This document shows, piece by piece, positions 26,003 to 35,052 of a DNA stretch of 64,000 nt. The DNA lies in contig NZ_CP080412.1 in the NCBI RefSeq assembly GCF_019457635.1, positions 4,402,001 through 4,466,000 on the forward strand, read 5' to 3'. A program made the translations under genes and the position numbers. Each line of letters begins with the position of its first letter. Positions within the stretch are counted from its first letter, which is position 1. The notes under the pieces were generated by a model that saw only the letters and a list, made by a program, of their open reading frames with translations, ran no database searches and was not told the DNA's origin. This DNA is from Shewanella mangrovisoli. GTDB taxonomy: Bacteria > Pseudomonadota > Gammaproteobacteria > Enterobacterales > Shewanellaceae.

Positions 26003-26054
26003 TTTGACAATTCGGTTAAAACAGCTCGCAACACACTTCATAAAAATAGCCCAT

Positions 26055-26077
26055 AAAAAAAGCGAACCTTAGTTCGC
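26055..26077 (-). terminator. leftward Rho-independent terminator
   Basis: Stem GCGAAC / GTTCGC around CTTA with a run of seven T on the leftward strand. It is placed to end the transcript of the 305-residue membrane-protein gene about 140 bp away. Confidence 0.8.
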
Positions 26078-26219
26078 CTTTTGCGCGGTAAGTATCAAGA
26101 TTCTACACGGCTTTACTCGGTTAAATAACCGCTTTTCGGCTAAGGGTATCTCAAGCGCAGTGTTAATCGCGTTGGAGCGCCAAAGGCTAGAATCCTACAA
26201 TCGCAAGCAGACAACGACC

Positions 26220-27137
26220 TTAGGCCGTTGCCGCTTTCGCCTGCGCCTTCTCTATACGGCTAATTCGCCCTTCAAATCCCGTGACTGTGCCATCGGTTAA
26301 ACCAAATTTGATCGCCTCTTGGCAGAGTGCAATCGCTTTATCAAAGTCTTGGGTATCGTTTAACAAGGTCGCAAGCTGCATAAAACCAGGGGTTTTAAGC
26401 TCAAGATCTTTGGACTTTTCGGCATTCACACTGTGGAATAACGCAAGATACAACCCATGCAGCGCTGCACCATAGGTTAAATATTCGGTCGATTTTCGCT
26501 GCTTGTAGCACTCGGCAATCACGTTTTGTAACGCGTTATAGCGCGCCTGCGCCGTCTCTGCACTTTGGTATTCTTCTGCTGCGCGTTGCAGTGTGACATT
26601 CGCCCATGAACCAAGTGCTGCAAGTGGTTCGTCTTTTGCCAAACGAGTGCTTGCCACCTCAGGCGAACTCTCGGCGCTTTCTTTTGCCTTAACTGGGGTG
26701 TCGACGACTACCGGCTCTTCTTGGGCCTCACTCGCCTGGGTGACCGGAGCTTCATCCTTAGGGATTGCAGAGTCTTTATCGGCATCGGCAGAATGGACAT
26801 CGGCAAGGATAATCACACTCTTTTCATTACTAGCAGTGGGGAGCTCGACATCGATAATATCTTCGCTTATCTCGACCCGACTCGCTGGCTCAACGTCCCT
26901 TGGCATTAATTCAACTTCGGGTGCTTTGGCCGCAGAATCGGCCGCTGACTCGTTCGTCGCAGCAGGAGCAATGTCAGGCGTAGGTTCAGCCTCATCGGGC
27001 GAAGCGCTTGTATCCCTTGTCTTTTCGGTTGATTTCTTCGCCATCATTGCTTCTTGTTCTTCCTTCGCCAAGCGCTGGGCACGACGAAATAAAAACACTC
27101 CGATAGCGATCAGTATAAAAACGACAACGACCTTCAT
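26220..27137 (-). CDS. membrane-anchored protein with acidic linker and TPR-like C-terminus
   Basis: A 305-residue protein: one N-terminal membrane helix (about 2-18) followed by Arg/Lys, a long acidic, Ala/Glu/Asp/Ser-rich low-complexity region (about 30-165) and a helical C-terminal domain (about 170-300) resembling tetratricopeptide helices. The topology suggests a cytoplasmic helical domain on a flexible tether, perhaps a scaffold. I do not recognise the family. The gene is monocistronic. Confidence 0.72.
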   Translation of the reverse strand: MKVVVVFILIAIGVFLFRRAQRLAKEEQEAMMAKKSTEKTRDTSASPDEAEPTPDIAPAATNESAADSAAKAPEVELMPRDVEPASRVEISEDIIDVELPTASNEKSVIILADVHSADADKDSAIPKDEAPVTQASEAQEEPVVVDTPVKAKESAESSPEVASTRLAKDEPLAALGSWANVTLQRAAEEYQSAETAQARYNALQNVIAECYKQRKSTEYLTYGAALHGLYLALFHSVNAEKSKDLELKTPGFMQLATLLNDTQDFDKAIALCQEAIKFGLTDGTVTGFEGRISRIEKAQAKAATA

Positions 27138-27389
27138 TCTTCTTCACCTTTAATGGCTGCTTCCCATCAGAAGCGATTGCAGTTGGCTTGCCAGGGCGAC
27201 TCAATAACCTGAAGCTGACAAGGGATTCTGTCCAAAAGTTGAGCAGAGATTAACCGCTATTAAAGTCCATAGTGTCTGTGTAAATCAAGTATTTATGCCG
27301 TTTTATCCGATCTTGCACGCAAATCGATAGGCGCAATTCGGCTAGACTGTTAGGGTTTATGACCATTTGCAAAAATTAAGGAAAGCCTA

Positions 27390-27749
27390 ATGCAAAACAT
27401 TCTGATCGTTGCCCACGCCAGCCCCTATGGCACAGAAAAGCTCTTCAATAGCCTACGTATCGCGTTGGCGCTGAAGGACCAAACCGAGCAACAAGTTGAT
27501 TTAAAAATCTTTTTAATGTCAGATGCGGTGTTTGGCGCCCTTAAGCATCAAACGACTCCAGACCTCAGTTACAACCTACAACAGATGTTTGAGATCCTAA
27601 GCGCTCAGCAAGTCCCGATTTTACTCTGTAAAACCTGCGCCCAAGCGCGGGGCGTTAACCCCGAGATGCTGCTCGAGGGCGCCGAAATTGGCACTTTACA
27701 GGATCTCACCCGCTGGACGCTGGCCGCCGATAAGGTGATGCATATTTAA
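27390..27749 (+). CDS. DsrE family protein
   Basis: A 119-residue DsrE/DsrF-like protein of the YchN kind. The N-terminal ILIVAHASPYGTEK loop and the LLCKTCAQARG segment with its cysteines are characteristic. Family members form small trimers or hexamers, and some take part in sulfur transfer; this one lacks sulfur-relay neighbours, so its role is unknown. An AAGGAAAG ribosome binding site precedes the ATG. Confidence 0.85.
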   Translation: MQNILIVAHASPYGTEKLFNSLRIALALKDQTEQQVDLKIFLMSDAVFGALKHQTTPDLSYNLQQMFEILSAQQVPILLCKTCAQARGVNPEMLLEGAEIGTLQDLTRWTLAADKVMHI

Positions 27750-27853
27750 AGTCTCATTTTGTGCGCACCTTCATAAATTGACACTTCAATTTTGAACAAG
27801 CCCGCGCCGCTGCTTATGATGGAATTATCCGAGTAACAGACTAAGGTATTCCC

Positions 27854-28255
27854 ATGGACTCAGCGGCACTACTCACAGGTAAACTGCGCTACGAACATGA
27901 AACCATTAGCGCGATGGCGAAGATTTATTGTAAAGCTAAGCACCAAGGCCAAACGGCATCCGGCCTGTGTGAAGAGTGTTTAGCGCTGCTAGAATATGCC
28001 GCCGTTCGCCTCGATCGTTGCCCCTACGGACAAGATAAACCCACCTGCAGTAAGTGCCCAGTGCACTGCTATAAACCGGCGCAAAAGGCGCAGGTCAAAG
28101 AGATCATGATTTTCGCCGGCCCACGAATGCTGTTACCGCATCCCATTCGCGCAATCAAACACTTACTGGCAGAGCGTCAGCCTGTACCCGCATCTGTACC
28201 TGAGGCGGCATCTAATCGCCATCAACGCATCGCAATTTCACAGAAAAACCTTTAG
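27854..28255 (+). CDS. YgbA/nitrous-oxide-stimulated promoter family protein
   Basis: A 133-residue cytoplasmic protein of the YgbA_NO family. Cysteines are arranged as in the family: YCKAKH, LCEEC, RCPYGQDKPTCSKCPVHCY, followed by GPRMLLPHP. This looks like a metal or Fe-S site. In other gammaproteobacteria ygbA belongs to the NsrR nitric-oxide regulon. I see no convincing NsrR site here. Confidence 0.85.
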   Translation: MDSAALLTGKLRYEHETISAMAKIYCKAKHQGQTASGLCEECLALLEYAAVRLDRCPYGQDKPTCSKCPVHCYKPAQKAQVKEIMIFAGPRMLLPHPIRAIKHLLAERQPVPASVPEAASNRHQRIAISQKNL

Positions 28256-28265
28256 TAACACTTTT

Positions 28266-28305
28266 GCACCTCGAAATTCCCTGTTATAACAAGGCGTCGA
28301 GGTGC
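28266..28305 (+). promoter_or_regulatory. inverted repeat covering a ribosome binding site
   Basis: GCACCTCGA (28266-28274) pairs perfectly with TCGAGGTGC (28297-28305). The right arm contains the GAGG ribosome binding site of the following gene (ATG 28311). If transcribed from upstream, the site would be hidden in a stem with a 22-base loop. Confidence 0.45.
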
Positions 28306-28310
28306 TTAAA

Positions 28311-29243
28311 ATGAACGAATTTAATACGTTTTTTGCTCAAGCCTATTGGTGGTTATCCCTATTTGGTGGCTTACATTGCCTCGCGCTAGCTATTTATATT
28401 CGCTACTTCTACCACTCAAACAATAACCAAAAACTGCTTGCTGGCTTCTTGAGTCTTATCGGCTTGTACTTCCTGACGGGTATGCTCAATCGCGATAACA
28501 CGCCGATCCCTATCCATGTGTTATTTAACCTGATCACCCCAATTTACTTCTTACTCATGCCGCTGCTCTACCTCTACTGCAAACGCAGTCTAGAACAAAA
28601 CACCTCACCCATTGGCTTTTCGCGGCATTATTGGCCAGCACTAGTCACCCTATGCTTGGCCATGATTGATATCGCGGTGCGGTTGAATCTACACAAAAAT
28701 GCGATTTGGTTTCAGGCAGAATTCTTTAAATATCGGCAAGATATCGATTTCAGCCATTGGAGTCTGGCCTTGCCTCTGCTGCTGTTTATCCAAACGGCAA
28801 CCTATTTTGTTGCGCTCTGGCGACTGTTCCAACGGCATAAACTACGCCAGCAACAGAATAACGATGCACCGCAGCAAACCTTAAAGCTGATCCGTTTCCG
28901 CTGGTTGTTCGGCCTGACCTTAGCCATGCTATTTAACTGGTTGTTAAGGGTATTTGTGGTAGTACTCCCCTTTTATCTTGGGGATTCACTCTCGACCCTA
29001 TCCCATGCGCTGCCACGCTTAAGCCTGCTGTTAAGCTTTTACCTGCTGGCAGCTTATGGCCTCAAGCAAATCACCCGCACCGCCTATCTCAGGGGACATA
29101 TGTCGGCCCCGCAGCCAAAGGCAGAGCCTCAGGCGGGAGAGATACTCACTCCTGAAGAATTTGAATTTATTCAACAACTACAGCAGGAATCGAATGAAGG
29201 CTCTGAAAAAATCACCAATACGCCCTCTCGCTCGAAGAACTAA
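28311..29243 (+). CDS. polytopic membrane protein resembling the sensor half of membrane AraC-type regulators
   Basis: About 310 residues with roughly seven predicted helices over residues 10-260 and a short charged tail. It resembles the membrane domain found at the N-terminus of some AraC-type regulators, but no helix-turn-helix domain follows; the frame ends after a Ser/Asn-rich tail. It may be a free-standing sensor or a truncated regulator. ATG 28311 is chosen for its GAGG spacing; GTG 28302 is an alternative in frame. Confidence 0.68.
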   Translation: MNEFNTFFAQAYWWLSLFGGLHCLALAIYIRYFYHSNNNQKLLAGFLSLIGLYFLTGMLNRDNTPIPIHVLFNLITPIYFLLMPLLYLYCKRSLEQNTSPIGFSRHYWPALVTLCLAMIDIAVRLNLHKNAIWFQAEFFKYRQDIDFSHWSLALPLLLFIQTATYFVALWRLFQRHKLRQQQNNDAPQQTLKLIRFRWLFGLTLAMLFNWLLRVFVVVLPFYLGDSLSTLSHALPRLSLLLSFYLLAAYGLKQITRTAYLRGHMSAPQPKAEPQAGEILTPEEFEFIQQLQQESNEGSEKITNTPSRSKN

Positions 29244-29381
29244 TTCACCCTAAAACACTCAAAACTGGCACACTGTCACCCAGTAAAAACTGAACCCCAG
29301 CTGACATGAACTCAGCTTTAGGCTGTCATTTGTTAAAACAAAGGGTAGTCTGATGGAACCTAAGCATTAAGGAGGAACGCC

Positions 29382-29963
29382 ATGAAATCATTTTTATCCC
29401 TTATCGTCGCATCAACCTGTCTGATTGCCAGCTTTATGGCACCCGCAGCTCAGGCCGACGATAGCTACACCGAGGCTTTAAATAATTTTCACCAAGCAAA
29501 GGAAACCCGCAAATTTTTTAATACCGCCTATGGTTATGCCCTTTTCCCCACTGTCGGTAAAGGCGGAATAGGTATTGGCGCCGCCTACGGCAAAGGTCGC
29601 GTCTTTCAAGCAGGTCAATATATGGGAGACTCTAGCCTGACCCAGCTCTCCATTGGTTTTCAGCTAGGCGGACAAGCCTATAGCGAAATCATCTTCTTTA
29701 AGGATGCCAAATCCTACAACGAGTTTACCAGTGGCAGTTTCGAGTTCGATGCACAGGCCTCGGCTGTTGCGATTAACATGGGCGCAAATGCTAAAGCAGG
29801 CACCACAGGCAACTCGGCAGGCGCAGGCCAAGCGGGTGGTAATCAATCGGCAACTGCCGCCTATATCAATGGTATGGCGGTATTTACCGTTGCCAAGGGT
29901 GGATTAATGTTTGAAGCGGCGCTGGCGGGACAATCCTTCTCCTTCGAGCCCAGAGGCAACTAA
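29382..29963 (+). CDS. SYLF/YSC84-domain exported protein
   Basis: A 193-residue protein with a signal peptide (cleavage after AQA, about residue 25) and a YSC84/SYLF domain (GYALFPTVGKGGIGIGAAYGKG). The family binds lipids or phosphoinositides in eukaryotes; bacterial exported members are uncharacterised. A Gly/Ala-rich loop lies near residues 135-150. An AAGGAGG ribosome binding site precedes the ATG. A terminator follows. Confidence 0.87.
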   Translation: MKSFLSLIVASTCLIASFMAPAAQADDSYTEALNNFHQAKETRKFFNTAYGYALFPTVGKGGIGIGAAYGKGRVFQAGQYMGDSSLTQLSIGFQLGGQAYSEIIFFKDAKSYNEFTSGSFEFDAQASAVAINMGANAKAGTTGNSAGAGQAGGNQSATAAYINGMAVFTVAKGGLMFEAALAGQSFSFEPRGN

Positions 29964-29989
29964 GTTTTAGTCCATGTCGTCCCCATTAA

Positions 29990-30025
29990 AAAACCTCCTA
30001 TTCCATAGGATTAGGAGGTTTTCTT
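29990..30025 (+). terminator. Rho-independent terminator of the SYLF gene
   Basis: An 11-bp stem AAAACCTCCTA / TAGGAGGTTTT with an 11-base loop and a T-rich tail. Confidence 0.85.
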
Positions 30026-30041
30026 TTATCCCCGATAGCGA

Positions 30042-30644
30042 TTACTCATGTCCCCAAGGGGTCGGCGGCAACGGCTGCGGTTGGCTCAAGTCAAAATCTA
30101 CTTGAAAATGACGATTCTCGCGGGTCAACAGGTAGCTGAAGGTACTTGGCGTAACCTCCATATGCCACACATTGGTGACAGACTGAGTCAGGCCATTTTG
30201 CATAAAGTTATCAATCGATGCCTGATCGATAGGGAATGACTGTTTTTGGCTGCTGCCGACACTCGCCGTATCGCCGCCATACATAGTCACTTTATCTTCC
30301 GTTCCGTCTTGATGGCGGTGATCATGCTTTAACCTTAAACCTTGAGTCGTTTTCGTGATCACCCAAGTACGGGAGTGGTCATCACCCACATGGAACGGGA
30401 TTTTCAGCTCAGTATCACTGCATTCGCGCACATGCATCACCAGTGCTTTATCACGAAAAGCCGCATCTGCACTGTCCGTTGACACTACTTTACCCGCAAA
30501 GGCTTTACCGCAATGGGATGCTAATTGATTGAAGAAAGTCTCTTGCGCCATGGCAAGTGCAGGTTCGGTCGACGCATGAGCAAATACCGGCGTAGCCATC
30601 ATAAGGCCGACGATTCCAAGGCGTGGTAGGGTGATAGTTTTCAT
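30042..30644 (-). CDS. hypothetical exported protein, 200 residues
   Basis: It has a signal peptide (cleavage after AHA, about residue 24). The mature part contains two cysteines (in SHCGKAF and RECSDTE) and a His/Asp-rich KHDHRHQDG segment that could bind metal. I do not recognise the family. The start at 30644 gives a clean signal peptide after GGAAAA; the frame extends 11 codons further. It stands alone between the SYLF gene and the acyltransferase. Confidence 0.7.
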   Translation of the reverse strand: MKTITLPRLGIVGLMMATPVFAHASTEPALAMAQETFFNQLASHCGKAFAGKVVSTDSADAAFRDKALVMHVRECSDTELKIPFHVGDDHSRTWVITKTTQGLRLKHDHRHQDGTEDKVTMYGGDTASVGSSQKQSFPIDQASIDNFMQNGLTQSVTNVWHMEVTPSTFSYLLTRENRHFQVDFDLSQPQPLPPTPWGHE

Positions 30645-30730
30645 TATGTTTTCCATGGAAAATTCGATGAAAAACACGCTAACACAGGGGAATAAATTTA
30701 AACTTAATTCCCCTGTTTAGCTTAGAGGCG

Positions 30731-31768
30731 TTACCAACCGATATACAGACGTGAACGGTTGCCTAAACGTTTTTTGATAAAGCGAGCCGTGATAATACTG
30801 CCCACCATCAGGAAGGTAAAAATCGCCGCCGAGAACAGGATACTGGTGACCCAAGACCCCGGCGGTAAGCGATAACGTAACACTGTGGCGACTGTATTAA
30901 ACAACATGTCGAATAACGGGTGGATGAAGAAAATTGCAAAGCTCATCTCGGCGGTTTCCACTAACCAAGGGATGCGGCTGCGTTTCGACAACCAATCACA
31001 GAAGTTAAGCACTAGCACACACAGACTCAGCTTTTGGATAAACTGCCAATCGATACCGTTATATTCAAACGGCGCCTTATGGTAGTTACCAATGTGCTGC
31101 ACTATGTAACTTTGCTCAACCAGACTCACAATCAGGAAGATCACCGCTAACGCACTGAAAATAGAGCCATAGCGCGTCACAATATGTTCATCTTGGGAAT
31201 ATAAAATACCAATCAAATAGAAAGGCATAAAATACACCACCGAGTGGATAAAGTTGACGTTACCTATGGGTCGGTGGAGCAGAATCGCCACCACACAACT
31301 CAGCACGAATAGGGTCCAACGCATCTGCTGCGAGCAGCGGATAAACCACAAAAACACTGGCGAGAATAAAAACACCGCCATGATAAAAGGGATATACCAG
31401 TGCGGATACAGGATATAGCCGTTACGCACGGTATAGAAAACGCTCAACAGTAGCTTATCAAGCGACTGATGTTCCAAGAAAAACCAACGTAAACACAAGA
31501 AGAACAAGCCAACGGCAGAGACGACCAAAAAGGGATAAAGTACGTTTTGCACTTTATTCTTCATAAACTTGCCGTAATCGAAGTCCTTATAAAAAATCCG
31601 ATGGAAAAAATAGCCAGAGATAAACACGAACAACGCCGTGCCCCCCCTGAGTAAATTTTCCAGCAATAACGGAAACCCTTCCCCAGAGTTATAAATACTG
31701 TGGCCAAGCACGATAAAAATAATCGCGATGCCGCGCATGTAGGTAAATTCGAGCTGATTTTTTCTCAT
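30731..31768 (-). CDS. acyltransferase family 3 membrane protein (OafA/WecH-like)
   Basis: A 345-residue polytopic membrane protein with about ten helices. The N-terminal YMRGIAIIFIVLGHS segment contains the conserved Arg/His of acyltransferase family 3. These enzymes O-acetylate or otherwise acylate sugars, lipids or peptides at the inner membrane. The ATG is 1 bp from the stop of the upstream exported protein, so translation is probably coupled and the two likely share a substrate or pathway. Confidence 0.87.
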   Translation of the reverse strand: MRKNQLEFTYMRGIAIIFIVLGHSIYNSGEGFPLLLENLLRGGTALFVFISGYFFHRIFYKDFDYGKFMKNKVQNVLYPFLVVSAVGLFFLCLRWFFLEHQSLDKLLLSVFYTVRNGYILYPHWYIPFIMAVFLFSPVFLWFIRCSQQMRWTLFVLSCVVAILLHRPIGNVNFIHSVVYFMPFYLIGILYSQDEHIVTRYGSIFSALAVIFLIVSLVEQSYIVQHIGNYHKAPFEYNGIDWQFIQKLSLCVLVLNFCDWLSKRSRIPWLVETAEMSFAIFFIHPLFDMLFNTVATVLRYRLPPGSWVTSILFSAAIFTFLMVGSIITARFIKKRLGNRSRLYIGW

Positions 31769-31769
31769 A

Positions 31770-33167
31770 TTAATTCATCGCACAGTAGAGGGTTCTTCCC
31801 TCAACAACACTTGCAGAAACCCGGATGGTGCCATGGATTTCCGGCTCATTGAACACCAAATACTGACCTTCGCGCTGAAAGGTGAACCCCAAAGGTAACA
31901 GAGTTGCGGCTTCAATGCCCTCACAATAATTCTGTAATGGCACATCCAACAACGGACTACCACTCACATTTAAGTTACTGAATTGTGAACTCATACCTAA
32001 ATAGGCTTGGGTCATTTCCTCTTGATAGGGCACCACATAAAACCCAGAACGCACCTCACCCACGTCGATAAAACTGCTGCTATCGCTCACACTCGGCATC
32101 ACCAATAACGGCACTTTCGGGTCTTGCACATCCTTAAGTAACTGGGTCAGTTTTTGCTCCGTCGCCGGATAGTAGGCCAGCATGTCCTGCAGCCGTTTCT
32201 TCTGCGCCATATTCTGGGCAACGGGCGGAGCAATCGGCTTGATGCGGCTCAGCAGTAAATCCACGGGCAACATGCCCGACATCACCGACTCTTTCCACAC
32301 ATAGGCATCTTGAGTGCTATCAAGCAATATGCCAGCCAGCGCGCCGATATTCTCAGCCTCGGCGGTCCAGCCACCAAGCATTTGCTGCTGTTGATAATAA
32401 TCCTGCACGTACTGCAACAGGATTTGCTGATAGCCGAGGTAGGACTGGTTTTGACTTAAGAAGCGCGCACCCGCAATTAACTCGACATAACGCGCGCTGC
32501 CTTCGACTAAGTCATTTACATAACTGACTTTATCTTCGTTAGGCGCCGTTTGCCGCCACACTTGCAACCAGTAAGCGGCATAGCCTAAATACTGCGCCTG
32601 CTGCTCGGGTTGTTTTAAGGCCGCCATCAAGGCATTAAACAGTTGTAAACGGTAATAGCGAGCATCTAGGTTAAGTGGATAAACCTCGCCTTCATATCGA
32701 CGCGCATCCTCTAACACCCGCCACTCGGATTGGGCATAAAAATGAAACGCCTCGTGCACACTGTTGCCAGCCCAAATCACAAAAGGTAAATCGGCGGTTT
32801 TAGTCGTACTATCGAATTGAATCGTCGGCGACTCGAGCTGGATAAGCACACCCGCTTGCCCTTGATATTGCGGGAAACCAAAGTTAATCGACAACCCAGA
32901 GTGCAAGTTAACCGACTCTAACACGCTGTTGTCTTGGATAATTTCGCCGCCGGGTTGGCGTAACCACACATTGCCTGCATAGCTGAAGAGGTGCACTTTA
33001 TCGTCGAGACGAAATCCTGGCCACAGGGCTTCACTCTGGCGACTGGTCTGAGCCATAAAATCGAGGTACAGGCGGGCGAGTTGTTCTGGCGAGGCCTTAT
33101 CGGCGAACACGGGGGTGGCGGCAGAGACTCCTAAAAACCACAGGATCACCGCCATAATATTTTTCAT
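31770..33167 (-). CDS. exported protein with HEXXH zinc-metallopeptidase motif
   Basis: A 465-residue protein with a signal peptide (about 1-22, cleavage after VFA). It contains HEAFH at 138-142, a textbook HEXXH zinc site, and candidate third ligands Glu222 or Glu229 in VEGSARYVE about 80 residues downstream, as in gluzincin-type peptidases. I do not recognise the family. It abuts the downstream acyltransferase gene with only 1 bp between them. Function is inferred from the motif alone. Confidence 0.68.
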   Translation of the reverse strand: MKNIMAVILWFLGVSAATPVFADKASPEQLARLYLDFMAQTSRQSEALWPGFRLDDKVHLFSYAGNVWLRQPGGEIIQDNSVLESVNLHSGLSINFGFPQYQGQAGVLIQLESPTIQFDSTTKTADLPFVIWAGNSVHEAFHFYAQSEWRVLEDARRYEGEVYPLNLDARYYRLQLFNALMAALKQPEQQAQYLGYAAYWLQVWRQTAPNEDKVSYVNDLVEGSARYVELIAGARFLSQNQSYLGYQQILLQYVQDYYQQQQMLGGWTAEAENIGALAGILLDSTQDAYVWKESVMSGMLPVDLLLSRIKPIAPPVAQNMAQKKRLQDMLAYYPATEQKLTQLLKDVQDPKVPLLVMPSVSDSSSFIDVGEVRSGFYVVPYQEEMTQAYLGMSSQFSNLNVSGSPLLDVPLQNYCEGIEAATLLPLGFTFQREGQYLVFNEPEIHGTIRVSASVVEGRTLYCAMN

Positions 33168-33345
33168 TTAATTGCCTAAACACACACAATGGGTTCACAA
33201 AACAGCGCTAGCATATAGCGCAATTAACCAATAGTGAAACGTTTCACAAAAAAAATTTTTACCCTTAAAAAACGTGGGTAAAGCCTATTCATTAACCACT
33301 AATAAAATCATATTTTTAGCCTAAAAGATGCCACCATTTTCGCGA

Positions 33346-33696
33346 CTAAGGCTTAGGCTCAGCTGGCTCATCGCCAAACCACAGCGCCAACTTATCCGCC
33401 GCTTGGGATTTCACTTCATCATCAATATAGAGCATAACCATAGTGAGCGCCGCCGCTAAGGCGCCCAAGTCATCGGTAAAGCCCACCAAAGGTGTCAAAT
33501 CCGGGATCGCATCCAAGGGCGAGATAAAGTAAGCCAAGGCTCCAAAAATCACCGACTTGGCCCACTTAGGCGTATTAGGCTTTTGCGCCGCATAATAAAG
33601 CCACAGGGCACGCTCAACCACTTCACGCCCAGCTTGGCGACCAAACAGTTTGATTTTGTTCCAAAAACCAGTTTCAGTGAATTGTTCTTCTGCCAT
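33346..33696 (-). CDS. YkvA family (DUF1232) protein
   Basis: A 116-residue protein. The core YFISPLDAIPDLTPLVGFTDDLGAL is the DUF1232/YkvA signature: a membrane-associated hairpin with acidic residues, of unknown function. An AAGGAG ribosome binding site precedes the ATG. Confidence 0.88.
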   Translation of the reverse strand: MAEEQFTETGFWNKIKLFGRQAGREVVERALWLYYAAQKPNTPKWAKSVIFGALAYFISPLDAIPDLTPLVGFTDDLGALAAALTMVMLYIDDEVKSQAADKLALWFGDEPAEPKP

Positions 33697-33727
33697 GTCG
33701 ACTCCTTGTAATGACGATTAACGTTGC

Positions 33728-34486
33728 TCACAGTGTACGGCGATACGCGGCGGGTGTCAGGCCAAAGGCCTGTTTAAAGCGCGCCGAGAATTTTTCTGCC
33801 GACAAATAGCCGCAGGCCAAGGCGATTTGCAGCACGGAATCCGTAGATTTTTGCAATAGGGTTAGGCCCTGACACAAACGCACTTCGGCGAGCAATTGCC
33901 TAAAGCTAGTGTCTTCCTGCGCCAGTTTACGTCTTAAACTGGCACTGCTCATATGCAACTTATCGGCGATTTCCTCTTGCTGCCATGGGGCTGAAGGATG
34001 CTGCCCCAATAAGCCCAGCACAGCTTGACTCACATTCACAGGTTTATGACTGTAGAGCCAATTGACGCTCGCTTGCTGCGGTAGACTGAGCAGCAAGGCG
34101 GCTAAATAATGCATCTGCACCGACGTGGGTAGCTCCAAGGTAAGGCTGTGCAATAACGCATTCCAGGCAAAATCGACCGAGCGTGAAATCGTTTGCGTAG
34201 GTTTAGGTATCAGCCTATCGGTTGTTGTAAGCATAACGCCCGAGGGCAACTCATAGGGCAAGAGGAGTTGCACCGCTCGGTAGCGTCCGCTCATCGGTCG
34301 ATTGACGAAGCTGATATGGCTTCCGGCGGGTAACAATAATAGCTGCTCGGCATTCACGGCGAGGGCATCATCTTGCCAGAGCAGCGATTTCTCCCCTTGG
34401 ATCACACGGATAATCGAGGGCTGATGCACTGGCACCCGCGAAAGTGACTGCGCCAGTTTAGAGTCGTATTCAAACATGCGGATCAT
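33728..34486 (-). CDS. AraC family transcriptional regulator
   Basis: A 252-residue regulator: N-terminal cupin-like ligand domain and C-terminal double helix-turn-helix (about 155-250, with ADKLHMSSASLRRKL and ALACGYLSAEKFSARFKQAFGLTPAAYR). It is 17 bp downstream of a PEBP-family gene on the same strand and probably cotranscribed with it, so the PEBP gene is a candidate target. An AGGG sequence lies 7 bp before the ATG. Confidence 0.9.
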   Translation of the reverse strand: MIRMFEYDSKLAQSLSRVPVHQPSIIRVIQGEKSLLWQDDALAVNAEQLLLLPAGSHISFVNRPMSGRYRAVQLLLPYELPSGVMLTTTDRLIPKPTQTISRSVDFAWNALLHSLTLELPTSVQMHYLAALLLSLPQQASVNWLYSHKPVNVSQAVLGLLGQHPSAPWQQEEIADKLHMSSASLRRKLAQEDTSFRQLLAEVRLCQGLTLLQKSTDSVLQIALACGYLSAEKFSARFKQAFGLTPAAYRRTL

Positions 34487-34503
34487 GCATCAGCCCTACA
34501 CTA

Positions 34504-35052
34504 TTAACGCTGATACACAGCGGTCAGCTTAGCGCTGCCTAAGGCCTGCGCATTGAGCATAAAGCCTAATAGCGCAGGAGATGCCTCTTTAGGTAACGCT
34601 AATGGCGAGGCTAGCGCCCACACAGTAAATATATATCTGTGCATGCCATGCCCCTGCGGCGGGCAAGCGCCACCAAAGTCTGTGGTGCCAAAGTCATTCT
34701 TTAGCGCAATCGCTCCTTTAGGTAAGGCATTGGCTTTAGAGCCCGCACCTTGGGCTAGCTGTTGTTGCTCGCCGTTAATATTGTAAACGGCCCAGTGCCA
34801 CCAACCACTGCCCGTTGGCGCATCGGGATCATAAGCCGTCACCGCATAGGCTTTTGTGCCCTTTGGTGCGTCGCTCCAAGTGAGTTCGGGAGAAAGATTC
34901 TCGCCATTACAGCCAAACCCATTAAAAACAAATTGATTCGATAATTGCTGACCTTCGCCAATATCTTTACTCGATAAGGTCATGGCCTGCGCCGAGCCGA
35001 ATACCGCCGTTAATAAGCCAACTCCGACTATCCACTTATGTAAATGCATCAT
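34504..35052 (-). CDS. YbhB/YbcL family PEBP-like exported protein
   Basis: A 182-residue phosphatidylethanolamine-binding-protein-like protein with a signal peptide (cleavage after AQA, about residue 23). Visible motifs are the DPDAP ligand-site loop and GHGMHRYIFTVWAL. Bacterial members are often periplasmic and of unknown function. A GGAG ribosome binding site fits the ATG at 35052. It forms a pair with the AraC regulator gene that follows. Confidence 0.9.
   Translation of the reverse strand: MMHLHKWIVGVGLLTAVFGSAQAMTLSSKDIGEGQQLSNQFVFNGFGCNGENLSPELTWSDAPKGTKAYAVTAYDPDAPTGSGWWHWAVYNINGEQQQLAQGAGSKANALPKGAIALKNDFGTTDFGGACPPQGHGMHRYIFTVWALASPLALPKEASPALLGFMLNAQALGSAKLTAVYQR

Noticed and set aside
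26593..27153. A 186-codon rightward open frame rich in Ser/Ala/Val
   Set aside because: It mirrors the acidic low-complexity linker of the leftward 305-residue gene; such composition gives long antisense frames by chance.
27738..27765. Possible NsrR-like site upstream of the ygbA-family gene
   Set aside because: Only one half resembles the consensus, and it overlaps the end of the preceding gene; too weak to call.
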